The position numbers were made by a program, and so were the translations under genes. This document shows positions 47,201 to 59,420 of a stretch of 64,000 nt of DNA, piece by piece. The notes under the pieces are model-generated. The model saw nothing but the letters and a program-made list of their open reading frames with translations. It had not been told where the DNA came from and did no database searches. The DNA lies in contig CM040431.1 of the NCBI GenBank assembly GCA_022702705.1, forward strand, positions 31,573,520 to 31,637,519, given 5' to 3'. The DNA comes from Papilionanthe hookeriana x Papilionanthe teres (Eukaryota > Streptophyta > Magnoliopsida > Asparagales > Orchidaceae). Within the stretch, counting starts at the first letter, position 1, and every line of letters begins with the position of its first letter.

Positions 47201-50200
47201 CTTCACTCATATATCAATAAAGACATGAGAGGAGAAAATGTGATTTTTCTGTATTTAATTTATTTATGTAATTATTTTTGGTGGAAAATAAGAATTTTCA
47301 AGGAAAATTTAGTAACATGACCAAGGGAAAGTTTCTGTCCTTAAGAAAATTATGGGACATTCCTAATGATCAGAGGACCACTTGGACCAATTTTGGTGAT
47401 TTTTTGAATTATATTATTTTTATTATAATTATTTTAATTTTGGAGTATTAATTAATTTAAAAATAAAATAAAGGTTGAAGAATGAATTTCATATTTTTTA
47501 AAAATCTCTCTGATATCAAGGAAATCAGAGAATCAATTTTTACAATTTTTTGATTTTTCTTTGATTTATTAGAATTATTTTAGTGGAAATGCTAAAAAAT
47601 ACATTTTTTTAATTTTAAAATTACCTTAGGGCTTTAAAATTTAATATCTCATCAAATAGACCTAAGAAAAATATGGGGTTTGTTCCTAAGTGATTAAAAT
47701 TCAAAATGTAACATTTTGGTGAATTTTATTATTTTTGTGATTTTTATTATTTTTTAATTATTAAAATATTAAAATAATACGAAAAATCAACTTTTTTAGA
47801 AAATTACAATTTTATTTTTCTTAAATTTCGCTGATATCAGAGAGACTCCAAAACCAATTTGGTGAATTTTTGAAAAGTATTTTGAAAGTTATGAATTTTT
47901 AAAGTCTAAATTGGCTAAATGGCTTAATCAACCCATTTAGTAGGGCTAACCAAGTCCAATTGACTTTCAATTTTTATGGTGGGTTCCTCTGATCCTAAAG
48001 GTCACTGGAGAATTGATTTCAAGTCAATTTGATGCATGATTAGCTCTAATTAATTAAGGACCTATTTTGGGTGTTTAGGCCAATTAGGGTTATTCCAAGT
48101 GAATTAATTCAAAACCTATTTTTCCTAGGGTCCTCTGGTCATAAAAAACATTACCAAATTTTTCTATAATTTATTTCACAACATGCTAATTATTGGATTT
48201 AAAATACTCAAAACAGCAAAATGAATTTGAAAAATCAATAACTTCTCATAGGGATGGCCAATGACTTTGGAAAATTCAGTGAATGTTCCCAAATTCAGAG
48301 GCTTCAAAAGCCCTATGGTCTCATTCCATGGTGAATTTCCTATATGCATGGAGAATTAAAATAATGCGAGAGGGTAAATAAATCATTAAAAATAAAATAC
48401 TTGATGAAATTAAATGATTTCTTTTCCACATTATTCTCCTCTATTCAGCGAGCGAGAGGGTATTTTTATTTTATTTTTCCGATTTTTCTACACGAAAGTT
48501 ATGCATTTTTGAAGTTTAGGGAATTAAATAAATCAAAAAAATACCATAATTTCCTACTTATCCACGCGGCGCCACGCCATCCTCGGCAGCTCCGAAACGC
48601 CGCGTGTCGCGCTGCCATTTGACGCAGCCATCCAACTCAGCACTCCGTGGGCCCGCTGTATCGTTCCATCTCCTCATCCGGCGAGATCCTGGTCGTCCGT
48701 CCGCGCGTGTATGGAATGAACGGCATCTGTTCATCGTCCCCAAGCGTCCTCACACGAGAGCCGTCCACACTAAAACCCTAAGAACTCACTCATTTCACAA
48801 TGGATTTTCGTGTTCTTATGCTCTATGGATTCGTCTTGAAGAGATGAATACATCTATACAGTGATCATGCATTGAAATTAAGGCATTTGAAATGGAGAAT
48901 CCCCAAAAGCTCGGGATAAAGAGTTAGCTCTTACCTTTGCTCAGAGAAGTGCGACTTCATTCTGAGGGTTGTGTCACCTTCGATTGGGTCCAAGCAAGCT
49001 CCAGATGAAGTCTCCTGGTCTGGTGAATTGCCTAGGTATGATTTCGACCAAGCCCGATCACAAAGCTTGGAGTCTGGGACAGATGGGTGGCACGGAGAGG
49101 GGGCTTTTGCTGGTGGACTTCTTCCCTCGGTCCGAGTGAAGGTGTAGGACCAATCAATTTGAGGATTGATCCATCTGTGGAGAAGTGTCCCGGTTTTGAG
49201 TGGAATTTTGGCGAGAAATTGGGCTCCGTTGGTGGGGATTAGGGCGAATTGTCACCTGGGGATCAGCTGCTCTAAGTATGGAGAGTGTTCCGAAGCAATT
49301 TTTGCGGGGTTTCGATAAGGTACGGTTCGGCACCTCCCATGGCCGAGAGTGGGTGGTGTTTAAATAGGAGAGGGTGGAGGGCCTCCCGGGGAGTTAGGGC
49401 TTGGGATCGAGCTGCTCTTGACAAGAGAAGAACGACTACAATGGCCACGCTGGGGATGGGGCGGCTCGGCGGGTGAGAATTCCAAGTTTGGGCTCACATG
49501 TGAGCTCTCGGCCTGGTGGTTTCCGGCGGCCGTGGTGGCCGGCCGGCCGAGGTCGGGTCACCCTCGAGGCTCGGGGAGGTCGGGTCTTGGCAATGGTGAA
49601 ATCGATTGCGGTTGGCCGTGTGTAAAAGTGTTGAATCGAAGTAGAAGGGGAGGAATCATTTTGGCTTAGTTTGGGTCAACCCATGGTTTTGGGCATGGTG
49701 CACCCTCCAAGGGGCTTTGGGTGCTTGTGGGGAATCGGATAGGCTAGGCTGAGATGGAGTGGTGAAGTCCCTATCAACTTGGTTTAAGTAAATTTTGGGT
49801 TTAGGTGTTGCATAAAAAAAGGTTAAAATTGCTTAAGGGAGGGTTAGGAAAGGGGTTCCCCCTTTTGCCATTAATGTCTTGATCACATGTCAAACCTTCC
49901 ATGGCTTCATGTGGCTTGTTCATGGCTTGCATGGGGCTTCATGGCTCCATTTGGCTTGGGGCAAAGCTTAGTCAATTTCATGGAAGTAGATTTTAGGAAT
50001 CTTGGCATTTTTGGTGGAAATTTGGATGAAGCTTGATTTGGAATGGTTTAATGATGATTTTTAAACTTAGGGGTGATATCAATTAAAGGTATGATGAAAA
50101 GAAATTGTCATGTGGGCTTTAGGGCCAATTTTGGGCTTTTGTATTTGGTGGAAATGGGCTTTTAAAATGGTTTAAAGAAGTGGGCTTTTGGATTTTAAAA

Positions 50201-51758
50201 TGGATTTAAGGATGGGAATTTTGCAAAGGATTGGATCCAATGAGTGTTGATTTAGTTTAGGAATGTTTCATGAATGATTTGGAATAAACTTGAAGAGTTT
50301 GGGCTAGGTTTGGGTTGGATTTGGACCTCTTTGGTGAATGGGCCAATGTAGGTCAAATTGGGCTAACTTGGGCCAATGTTGGGCTAGGGTTGAAATTGAT
50401 GTAAAATAAATGTTGGGAAATGTTTATGGGAGTGTTTCAAAGAGGTTTTGGCTTTGGTTGGGTTTTGATTTTGGGGTTTGGGATTATTTGGGTTAGGTTT
50501 GGGTTTAGGTCAAAATTGGGCCTTTTAGCTTTGGGTTGAATTTGAGTGGGGTTTGGGTCTAAATTTTGGGCAAATCATGTTAGCTTTTTGTTTGTGGGTT
50601 GTTAAGGAAGGTTTAGAAAAGATTTGGGGTTAATTGGAGTTGAATTGGGTTAGTTTGGGTTAGGTTTGGGTCATAGGTCCAAATTGGGCTTTAAGGCCAA
50701 AAGTGAAATTGGACCCAAATGTCAATCAAATTGGACTTGGATTTGGTCTAGATTGGTGTTGGGAATGTTGATTTGAAGTTTAGAATTGAATTGGACCAGA
50801 ATTTGGGTCAATTGGGTAGGTTTGGCTTGACATTGGGTTCACTTAGGGTTAAAATGGGTCAAATTGGGGGTTTTGACAAAAGTGGGGTAAATTGACAAAA
50901 TTGGCCCATGGTGTAGTTCAACAAAATGAAATTGAGAATATTTAGGATTTTTTGGAATTTTCTGCGAATTTTCTGAATTTTTGGATTTTTTGGGTCAAGA
51001 GGGGTATTTTGGGTATTTGGAGGGTATTGGGAGGTATTTTTGGAATTTTTGGTATTTTTGGGTATGAATGATCAATTTGAGTAATGTGGGAATGTTTGGG
51101 ATTGATTTTGAGGAATTTTGGGTAATTTAGGTGATTTTGCAAATTTTGGGCAGTTTCAAGGGTTTTGGGTAGGCTAGGCGGGTGTAGGGTCCCGGGGGTC
51201 AAAAATTGAAATTTGGAGAATTGAAGATTAAGTGAATGTAAGTGGAATAAAATCATTTTGGTTGAGCCATGAAGCCATATCAAGCCCACATGAGCCATTA
51301 GGGGACTCATTTGAGGCATCCACTATGTTGTTCCTAACCCTCTTAGCCAAGGGCTTAGGGGTTAAGGACCATCCATGTGGATCACCTTTATGAGTCAGGA
51401 GATCAAGTTAGGTATGAGTGTGTTTTTTTTTTTTTTAGGATGTGTGTGAAAGTGTAGTGTATAGGTGTAGTGTGTGTGTAAGTCAGCCCTTCACCAGACC
51501 AGGCCACTGGGGTAGTCCTGAGGCCAAAGAGTCCTATAGGAACTCATCCTTTAAACTTCACATTTGATTTCAACCCTCCAGGTGATTAGGGGTCTACGGT
51601 CAAGTTTGTGGAGTTTGCGGGGAGTTAAGAAGTGGTTTGAATTTCTAGGTGGTGGGTCTCAATTCTAATCCTCTAAGATAGTCAAAGGAAAAGCCTAAGG
51701 CTAGATCCTAAGTACTAAAAAGAAGAAGAGAATACCTCATCAAAAATGAGGTCAACAG
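44212..51758 (-). repeat. 5' LTR of element B (~7.5 kb)
   Basis: On the minus strand it begins TGTTGACCTCATTTTTGATG at 51,758 and ends AATGCCGACA at 44,212, next to the PBS. It matches the solo LTR throughout and, like it, contains the pentanucleotide array (46,320-46,790), so these two are closer to each other than to the element A LTR. The CpG-rich block is at 48,560-48,770. It is flanked on the right by unrelated sequence (GTATC at 51,759). No coding gene is supported inside; the 125-codon frame at 50,942-51,319 is low-complexity. Confidence 0.88.
46320..46790. repeat. AATTT-type pentanucleotide array in the element B LTR
   Basis: Imperfect 5-bp tandem repeats (taatt/aattt) for about 470 bases, the counterpart of 32,830-33,250. 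It accounts for part of the length difference between LTR copies. Confidence 0.85.
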
Positions 51759-53789
51759 TATCAAACACTACTTTCTATGAATTGGTATAAATGAGCTTAC
51801 ATTGTTGATCTTCATTTATAGTAGGAAGAGGACAATTTTATCAATTGCATGATTTTCTGTGATACAATTTGATTTTATGAAAGCCAGATATACCAAGAGG
51901 CTATATGTAAATGATAATGGACATTTCTTTAAGAGGCATTCACATACCACAATTTTTTTTTTATATTTACATATCTAATACCTAAACCTCGATATTTACT
52001 TATATGCCACCAAACTTGTGGAACATGTCTCGTTTTGTTAAAAATTAAAAGGGTGACATCTTTGATTTGGCATTAAATATTTGAGTGCTATAAATGTGAA
52101 AGTAGAGTTTAAATGTTACATGTACAAATTTATAGGATTTTGATCTCTCGCTTTTGTTGTGTTCTTGAGCCTTTTGAGAGTTTGAGGTTTTGGGATCACT
52201 TCAATACCAATTTTGTTTGGTAGATTCACTTAATGATTTGGAAAGTTTAAAATGTTGTTCTAAGCCTTTTTAAGCCATGTGAATTCACCATTTTGGGGAT
52301 GATTAGTGCTATTTTGAATCTTGTGAATTTACTGTTTTGGATTTGATTTTTTTACTGCTTCGGCACAGTATTTTAAATGCTTTAGAAGGATTTAAACACT
52401 GTTTTGGGCTTAAAAGACCTCTGTTTTGAAAAGAAATTAAATAATTTTTGGGGCTGCATGCTCACTGTTTTGGGGAGGTTTTAAATGTTGTTTTTGCTGT
52501 TTCTAAAGTTTTAAGCGCTAATTTTGAGCCAGTATAAAGGTTGTTTTGGAAAGGGTTTGGGTGTTGTTTTGGCCCAGTTTTCTCGCTATTTTAGCTCGAT
52601 ACTAAAGCTGTTTTGAGGTGAATTTGAGTGTTATTTTTGGGATTATGTATGTGCTATTTTAGCAATTGTAAACCTAGTAATTTTGGGCTGCACATCTAAT
52701 GTTTTGGAATGAATATAAGTGATGTTTTTAGCCCTATACTTTAATATTTTTGGAAGATTTTAGAATGTCGTCGTGGTTTGGTTATCTTCGTTCGATGATT
52801 TAATTTGGGTGTGTTTCCTAAGTTCTACTTATATTAAAATATAAGTGGAAATGTATAATATAGAGATATATGGATCAACTAGCGGGTCTATAAGTTGGAT
52901 GATTTAGGGTTTAGGACGATGATAAAATGCTTATGTGTGTTACGAGTGAGATATTAAAATAGTAACTCCTGCCTCAATGACCTACAGAGAGAGGATATGA
53001 CCGATGATACTATTCACCAACTTTTGGTAAGAAGTTGCTTCTGACTTTCTTAAATTATCGGTAGTTCTAGTTCAACCAGAGCGATTACTTCTGGACTATC
53101 ACATTTTGCCAAAAAATATAACATAACAAAAAAATTCTTTTTATGACAACACTACTTTTGACTGCTAAGTAAACTATGCATGAAAAATTAAAGAATTTTT
53201 GAAAAAATTCCACAAAAATCCACTTGTTAATCACTTTGATTGAGCCTAAGACTTGCACTCCCTTAGAATGTTTGGTTGGTAGCTTCTAAACAAGGTTGGA
53301 TTATAAAACAAACAGTCAAGCTCTGAGCTCGCCTTAACCGAAATGCTTATGGCCTAGTTTAGTCTTTCACATATGTCACCGACCTTTTTTTTATTTTCAC
53401 TGCAAAATTTGCCAGCTTTTACTTATGATAATGACATTTTTGTAGCAGCAACAAAAACTTCGAGGTAAGCAAATTTATTTTATATATACTATGTTTTATT
53501 GCCTTTTACAACACTCTTTACTGCATTTTTACTGTGTCTATAATATTCTTTTATTCATACATCATTTATTTACAGAACTTGCGAGACCTCTAGAGTCGAG
53601 AACAGCAGGACACTGGTTATAAGGTACCCTACGACAGACCACTGACCAAACTATTTGCATGTTCACATAAACTTTAAACCTATGGTCGTTACGATATGGA
53701 GCTAAGAGCAAGCATTAGGCAGCATGATAAATATACAAATGAACGACAGAGGACTTCCATCGACGAATCAAGACTTAACACAAAATAGA
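51759..53789. other. AT-rich sequence, possible old LTR remnant, no gene seen
   Basis: From about 52,150 to 52,760 short phrases such as 'ctgttttg', 'tgttttgg' and 'attttgggctg' recur irregularly. About 52,970-53,110 ('cggtagttctagttcaacca' followed by 'gagcgattacttctggac') resembles ends of some gypsy LTRs in style only. No protein motif is readable on either strand. Confidence 0.3.
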
Positions 53790-54660
53790 AGCTACTTCAG
53801 CAAAACTTTCCTTAGTTTTAAAATAAAAAAACTCATAGGACCTTGATGCAGTTTGTCTAGCACATCGTAAATCCTAACATTATTTTTAGGCTCCTACACA
53901 ATCATGTTGTGCAGCATAAGTCTTAATTCTCTTTGAGTTCTGAGGTTGTCGTTCGGTATGATGTAAACCCTCATATCTTTATAGGCTACTGTATAATCAG
54001 ATATTATTTAAGTTTAAGCCTTGGATAACAAAATTGGCAGGAGCTAATATTAAATAATGTTATTTCTAAAACATAAAGCCAAACAGTATGATAGTTTGGG
54101 AAGTCACTGACATTTTCCCTTAGATCCGTGATATTATATACCTTTCACTCCTTTAACTATTGAAAATAACTATTCTTATTTGATTCATTCCCACTTGCTA
54201 TTCCTTACAAACTAAGATGAAAACTAAACTTCAAAATCTTGAAGACAGAACCACTGATCTTTGTCAAGAGTTTTTCTTAAGTGACTACGATCATTTAGGA
54301 TGTAATTAACTATGGGGGCTTGCTGCTATAGAAAACTAAGAACCCAAGTAAAATAAATATATAATCTTTGTATTAGGTAGGAAAACTTGTCGGTTACACA
54401 TAAAAGGTTCGCAGACTAAAATAGAGGCATAAATTTCTTTGTTTAAATGATTAAGTCTACTATCAAGTGGTGTGCTCATCTTTCAAGATAATATATCACT
54501 TGGGGTATTGTGCTTAATTATCTAGACTTTTAGATATATGAGGTCTATTTGGTCATATTTATTTCAAAATTAAAATACTATTTTAAAAACCAAAATTACA
54601 CATAAATATTAAATTTAATTTAATTATTTTCAAAACAACTAACCAAATTATGATAGACAC
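53790..54660 (+). repeat. Old, diverged fragment of the giant LTR (3' part)
   Basis: Parallels the solo LTR from about 34,330 to 35,160 in order: the 'cataaatc' region, 'aaaattggca', 'aacagtatgatagt', 'agagtttttcttaagtgact', 'aattaactatgggggcttgc', then 'ggttcgcagac'. It has the same orientation as the solo LTR but far more substitutions. It may represent an older insertion of the family. Confidence 0.7.
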
Positions 54661-54799
54661 CATCAACAAGCAAGAAAATTAAATTAATTATTGCAAATAC
54701 AGACTACTAAAGCTAATAATATAAAAGTAAATAGTAAAAGAAAGGGCAACATCAAATCGCCTGCAACTACAAACTACTAAAATTGAAAACACATGACTA

Positions 54800-55400
54800 C
54801 GCAGTAAAAAGAACTAAATTCTCCTTTGGATTAGTCTCTTTCTGTAATGTTGCAAACTGATTAAAGCACTCTCGTGACATATTAAACTCTATTTCATGTT
54901 TTAGTATTCTAAGAATTACAAATAATTTAAAATGAGAAGTGCATCCCTCCTAAATTTCCCTCTGAGCCACATTCACTAAATCTTAAAAAGTTTGGGCTTC
55001 TTGATTTGGTGTCTCTTCCTGCACCTGGCTCGAACAATATTGTCTTGTCCCATCAAAGATTATTTCTTCATATCTGCTTGAGTGAAATCCAGGTAGAAGA
55101 TCATAACACATTGAAGGACCAGAGCTAAATGTTGTAGAGTCAACCTCCTTATGTTAAGTCTTGATCTAGTAATTAGACTCAAACCCTTGATGATATAAAT
55201 CATATCTTACTTTGTTAGACGTTGAGTGTGCTCGATTCATGTGTTTTGAACATAAACAATGAAACCTATCTATAGATAGGTAAAATGGAAGTTAGTAATG
55301 TTGTTGCCATGAAGTCCTCTACATCGTTCAAGAACTCTTTGGTGATCCTTTTTCTATCTAGGTAAAGTTTATTATTCAAACACAATCTTGATGTAATAAT
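54800..55400 (-). pseudogene. CACTA (En/Spm) transposase remnant, TNP2-like N-terminus
   Basis: The minus strand reads, in order, FLNDVEDFMATT (~55,310-55,345), a Cys-rich C-L-C-S-K-H segment with an SNKVRYDLYHQGF block (~55,185-55,260), then GTRQYCSSQVQEE (~55,020-55,060), EGCTSHFKLFVILRILKHE (~54,895-54,955) and CFNQFATLQKETNP (~54,835-54,880). This is the transposase-associated and leader part of TNP2-type proteins of CACTA transposons. Stops interrupt it, and the catalytic part is not found to the left. Confidence 0.65.
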
Positions 55401-55529
55401 ATCTATATATACCTTTTAACCTGACAAAAATCAACACATTATAAAGTGTATTCAACTGAATACATAGAATTTAATTTTAGTAGTTGTCGTAATGACAAAG
55501 TTATAACAATGGGTGATCAAATCTTTAAA

Positions 55530-56546
55530 AGCATTGACATTTTAGATAACTCGAATAACGTTCATCACTCAAAATTTGATTGATTTAAATTTTGAATCAG
55601 ATAGAGATCATATCGAAACAAATGAGTAGAGCTACATGCCAAATTTTGAATCAAATTTCTTTCTAGCCGAACCAAGTTCGACTAAAAAGCATAATGTTAA
55701 TAGCCTACTGTTGTTATGGATATCAAAGATCGATAATTGATAAAAAATTGATACATTTTCAGCTCTAATCTTGTCTTCAACTATAGCTACAACAACCCTT
55801 ACACAAGTTTATTTTTTTCACATTTTCTTTCCAAGTGCAAAGCAACTAATCTACCTAAATATTCTTGTTTCAACAAATGTTACTAGATTACTTAGACACC
55901 TCTACACATTATAAGAAGGAAATACCTCACACAATGTAAGAGTGTTCATTGTATCCTCCAATGGGAATTTCAATTTCCATTACCAACATAAAAATCCACT
56001 TCGAAGTAAATTTCCATGTTCACAATAGAGATTAGATTTCAAAGTGAATTTATATTTTGACAATGAAAATTACATTTTTCATTGGAGGAAAACAGTGAAC
56101 ACTCGTACATCATATGACGTATTTCATTCTAAGAATATGTGTAGAAGTGTCAATTAAAATCTAGTAAAAAGTTGTAGAGATGAGAATGCTCAGGTTTATG
56201 ATTGGCTTTATAGTGGAAAAAAAATACAAAAGAAATATATCCATGAAAGGGTTAGTGTAACTACATTGGTAGGCATTATTTGGAGAGAGGCATCCTAATG
56301 GATTTAACCTATAGATTTAACTTAAATCTAACTAAACACAAAAAAAGTAAATATTAATATAAATTATCCACTAATTCTTAGTTGCGTTATGTTGTTTTAT
56401 AAATCAATGTTGAACTGGTTAACGATATTCAACATACCTAAACTCAGTAGAATGTTAAACTATCTGATTTCAAGCCGAGCGAAGGTTTGCTCGAAAACGG
56501 ATTGTTCTAAAATTAATTTTTGAGCGATTGTCATTGTTTGAGCTAA
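55530..56546. mobile_element. Large foldback (inverted-repeat) sequence, ~1 kb
   Basis: The left half (from about 55,530) is the inverted, diverged copy of the right half (to about 56,546). The clearest centre is 55,871-56,174, where arms such as 'gacacctctacacatta' and its inverse near 56,135-56,151 face each other. Outer arms pair 'agctacaacaaccctt' (~55,785) with the inverse of 56,240-56,275. There is no coding sequence. It is probably a non-autonomous DNA element. Confidence 0.65.
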
Positions 56547-56764
56547 ATTCACATATCTACCTTACATACCACATGTATAAAATATAACTTAAAAGCCTTA
56601 AGTTCCTAGCATGCATAACATAAAGTTAAAAAACGCAAAGTTCTAAATTCACAAACTTACCCTATGTACCATATGTATAAGATAAACTTTAAAAGCTCTA
56701 AGTTCTTAAAATATACAACATAAAGTATAAAATCACCAAACCCTAAATTCACAGACCTATCCAA
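56547..56764. repeat. Tandem 100-bp repeat, 2.2 copies
   Basis: Units begin at 56,547, 56,647 and 56,747, each opening 'attcaca', with 'taccacatgtataa' versus 'taccatatgtataa' at the same offset. Spacing is exactly 100 bases. Confidence 0.85.
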
Positions 56765-56974
56765 CGCGCGGAATCAGATCATGGATGGATCCAACTAAAT
56801 TTCAATCCGATTAAGCATGGATTCCGATTAAGCATGGATCAATTCATTTTCCGAGTCAGCTCGAATTCTAAATGAGCCAACATGAACACAATTTTTGTCT
56901 CTTGAGTATAAAAGAGTTTGAGATCTATTAGTTCAGATTTCATTTATGGAGGGCGAAATCTTTCTAATATCTAA

Positions 56975-58350
56975 GGGGGTGTTTGGCTGTAACTTGGTTC
57001 AACGTTAAACATGATTTATTAAATCATGTTTAATTCAAATTTATTAAAATTGTTGAGCGATGTCGTAAACCTGCCTCTTAGATAGATTTAATAAAACCAG
57101 ATTTACGTCATATTTTTAATGGAATGCGACTAATATTCACATATTGCAAAAATTACTGATTTAATGAAGAGTTGGATTCAGTTTTTACTTTTTTATGTTT
57201 GGCGGGATTTAAGTTAAATCCATGCCTAAATCTTATAAAATGAAAATTCAATTTTCCAAAATAGGAATTGCGGCAATGAAATTTAGATTTTGATGTAAAT
57301 TTTCAACTTGGAACTAACAAATTAGACTTCGAAGTGAATTTTCACTCTACTGTGGAAACTATTCTTTGTACTAGAGGATGCAAAGAAAACTCTTACATCA
57401 TATAAAATATTAATTTCTAAGAACATATTTTCAGGAGTGCAGTTAATCACGTAAGGGGTTGTGGTGACGAGAATGTTTAGTTCTATAATTGGCTTTACAG
57501 TTGGAAATAAAATACTAAATAAATAGCTCATGATAGGGTTAGAGTAGCAACAGTTGCAGATAATATTAGAAAGAGATATCATGAAGTCTAAATAAATCAT
57601 TAGAATTACTTTTTCTTAATACTAAACAAAAATTATTTCTTGAATATTGTTCAATTTTAATTTTGACTCAGATTTCTTAGAGCCGACAACAATTAAACTC
57701 AAAATCACAACTTTAACATCCTACTGAGGTTGATAGGTCTGTAAAAGATCGATAATCGATGAACATTTATCAATACTTTGTCTCTAATTCTCTTTATCTC
57801 CATAGGCACACCAACTCATTCACAAGAATATTTCTTCATATTTTTCTCTACAAGTGTAAAACCAGTGATATGTATGAGATTTACTATTAGCTTTTCACTT
57901 GGAGATCAAATATGAAATAAATACATCTGTTTAAGGGCTGGTGTAGCTACAACAGCATACACTATTAGAGGAAGATACCTTAATCGATGAGTTAATGTCC
58001 GACTATGAGTCAATGTCCGAACGTTTAATGGTATTCGACAGAACTAATATTACTAAGATGTTGTATGATCTGACTTCGAGTTGAGATGATATAAGTTCCA
58101 AGTAAATTTGATATGTAGGTTCCAAATTAATTTAATCCAAAATTTTGGCTCTTACCTCAGGCTTGTTTATTTCAACTCGAGTTTCATGTGTGAGTCAAAC
58201 TTAGATTCTATTTTCGAGTGATTATCGTTTTTCGAACTAAATCACATTCTGGATTTGGCATGTACCTCAGGATTTGATAATTCTTAATTTGCAGGATTTA
58301 TTAAAATTTATTCAAACTAAATCCTGTTTTCAACCGAATAACCCATTAAT
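56975..58350. mobile_element. Composite foldback element related to 55,530-56,546
   Basis: Contains a second copy of the right foldback arm (57,290-57,600), a copy of the left arm (57,650-57,870) and a third right-arm copy (57,893-57,995). It begins 'gggggtgtttggctg' at 56,975, and the inverse of 58,315-58,345 reads 'gggttattcggttg', suggesting hAT-like terminal inverted repeats. A clean target duplication was not established. Confidence 0.5.
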
Positions 58351-58374
58351 CTAAAGGCCAACATTCTGCGCCAT

Positions 58375-58960
58375 AAAAGAGGTCTCACCACCATCTTATA
58401 TAATTTTCCTTAGTGTAAGCAATATTTTTCTATCACACAACATGTCGTATGCATTCCTCCACTTCAGCCAACTTGAAATCTACTAATCACATCCCCATTT
58501 ATATCACCTAAACTTTGAACGAATGACCCAAGATATCTAAAACAATCACACCTTTTAATGATTTGATCTTGGTAGTTACAACTCAGCCACTAGAGCTACT
58601 ACTACTAAAATTACATTTCATGTATTCAGTTGAAGATCCACTCAAACTAGTTCTTTAGATTCAAATTTCGACCTCCATAATTTAAGTTTTGGGTTGATTA
58701 CATACAGGGCACCCAAAGCATTGCTATTCACAAATCAAGCATCCTTTTTTTCAAAATCTCACTCAAATATCAAAGGTCATGATAAAACCCCAACCCATAT
58801 TTTTCATTTTCATATCTAAACTCTCTCTAGTTTTGTTCACAAGCGGGATATCACAAGCGAAAATCATACAAGTTAAATTTTCTAGTAAATGTACAGTAAG
58901 AGCATCCATAACTAAAACAAAATGGGCTTAAAGCCGATCCCTGATGTAATCCAACAAAAA
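58375..58960 (-). pseudogene. RTE-type LINE reverse transcriptase remnant
   Basis: The minus strand reads GLHQGSALSPF (~58,920-58,955), DALTVHLLENLTCMIFACDI (~58,855-58,910), KCNFSSSS (~58,600-58,625), a FRYLGSFVQ-like segment (~58,530-58,555), then GDVISRFQVGW (~58,475-58,505) and KWRNAYDMLCDRK (~58,430-58,475). This is the C-terminal half of the RTE-clade RT. The FADD box reads FACD, so one catalytic Asp is lost. Both ends are truncated. Confidence 0.75.
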
Positions 58961-58979
58961 AAAAATATTTGGTCATAAT

Positions 58980-59420
58980 TACTAAACCCTAAACTCTAAA
59001 TGCATTTTTGTTTGAAAATATTTGAAAAAAAAAGTAAATGAAATGAAGTTACTTTCCTCGATAGTTCTGGGTTGGAGAGGAGCGGGAGGAGAAAAATGGG
59101 AGTTTCCGGTCATTGTAAGCCTTGATCCCGTCATTGTGTACCCTGATAGCTCCTTCGAACTGCATCGCGTGAGTTCGACAATGAGGGCGATGGTTTTGGA
59201 CAAAACAGAGAGGGTGTGGAGGGACATATGAGGGTTTCAAGGAGAGGAGAGGGGTTCGAGGGTAGAGGAGATGGGTTCGGGGGGAGAGGAGTGAGGGGAG
59301 AGGGGATTAGGGCAGGAGGCGGTATAATGGATTATTTCTGACGGCATGTACAAGTCTTAAACTCCATTGTTTATTAGGACTTTTACTGATGGACATTTCC
59401 GCCACTTATTATAAAAACAC
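58980..59420 (-). other. Purine-rich block, possible CACTA 5' terminal region
   Basis: 59,220-59,310 is almost pure purine on the plus strand, CT-rich like a plant 5' leader on the minus strand. At 59,335-59,420 'ctgacggcatgt' and 'ctgatggacatttccgccac' resemble the GACGGA-type subterminal repeats of CACTA elements. The overlapping 60-80 codon frames on both strands have no recognised motif. It may belong with the transposase remnant at 54,800-55,400, but 3.6 kb of other material lies between. Confidence 0.35.

Larger units (their letters stand above)
40426..51758 (-). mobile_element. Element B: truncated giant Tat/Ogre-like retrotransposon
   Basis: Second member of the element A family, on the same strand, consisting of a complete 5' LTR, leader with well-preserved PBS, and gag region. 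Homology to element A stops near 40,425, in the acidic stretch after the nucleocapsid part. Protease, RT, integrase, the AlkB-like frame and the 3' LTR are all missing. Confidence 0.85.
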
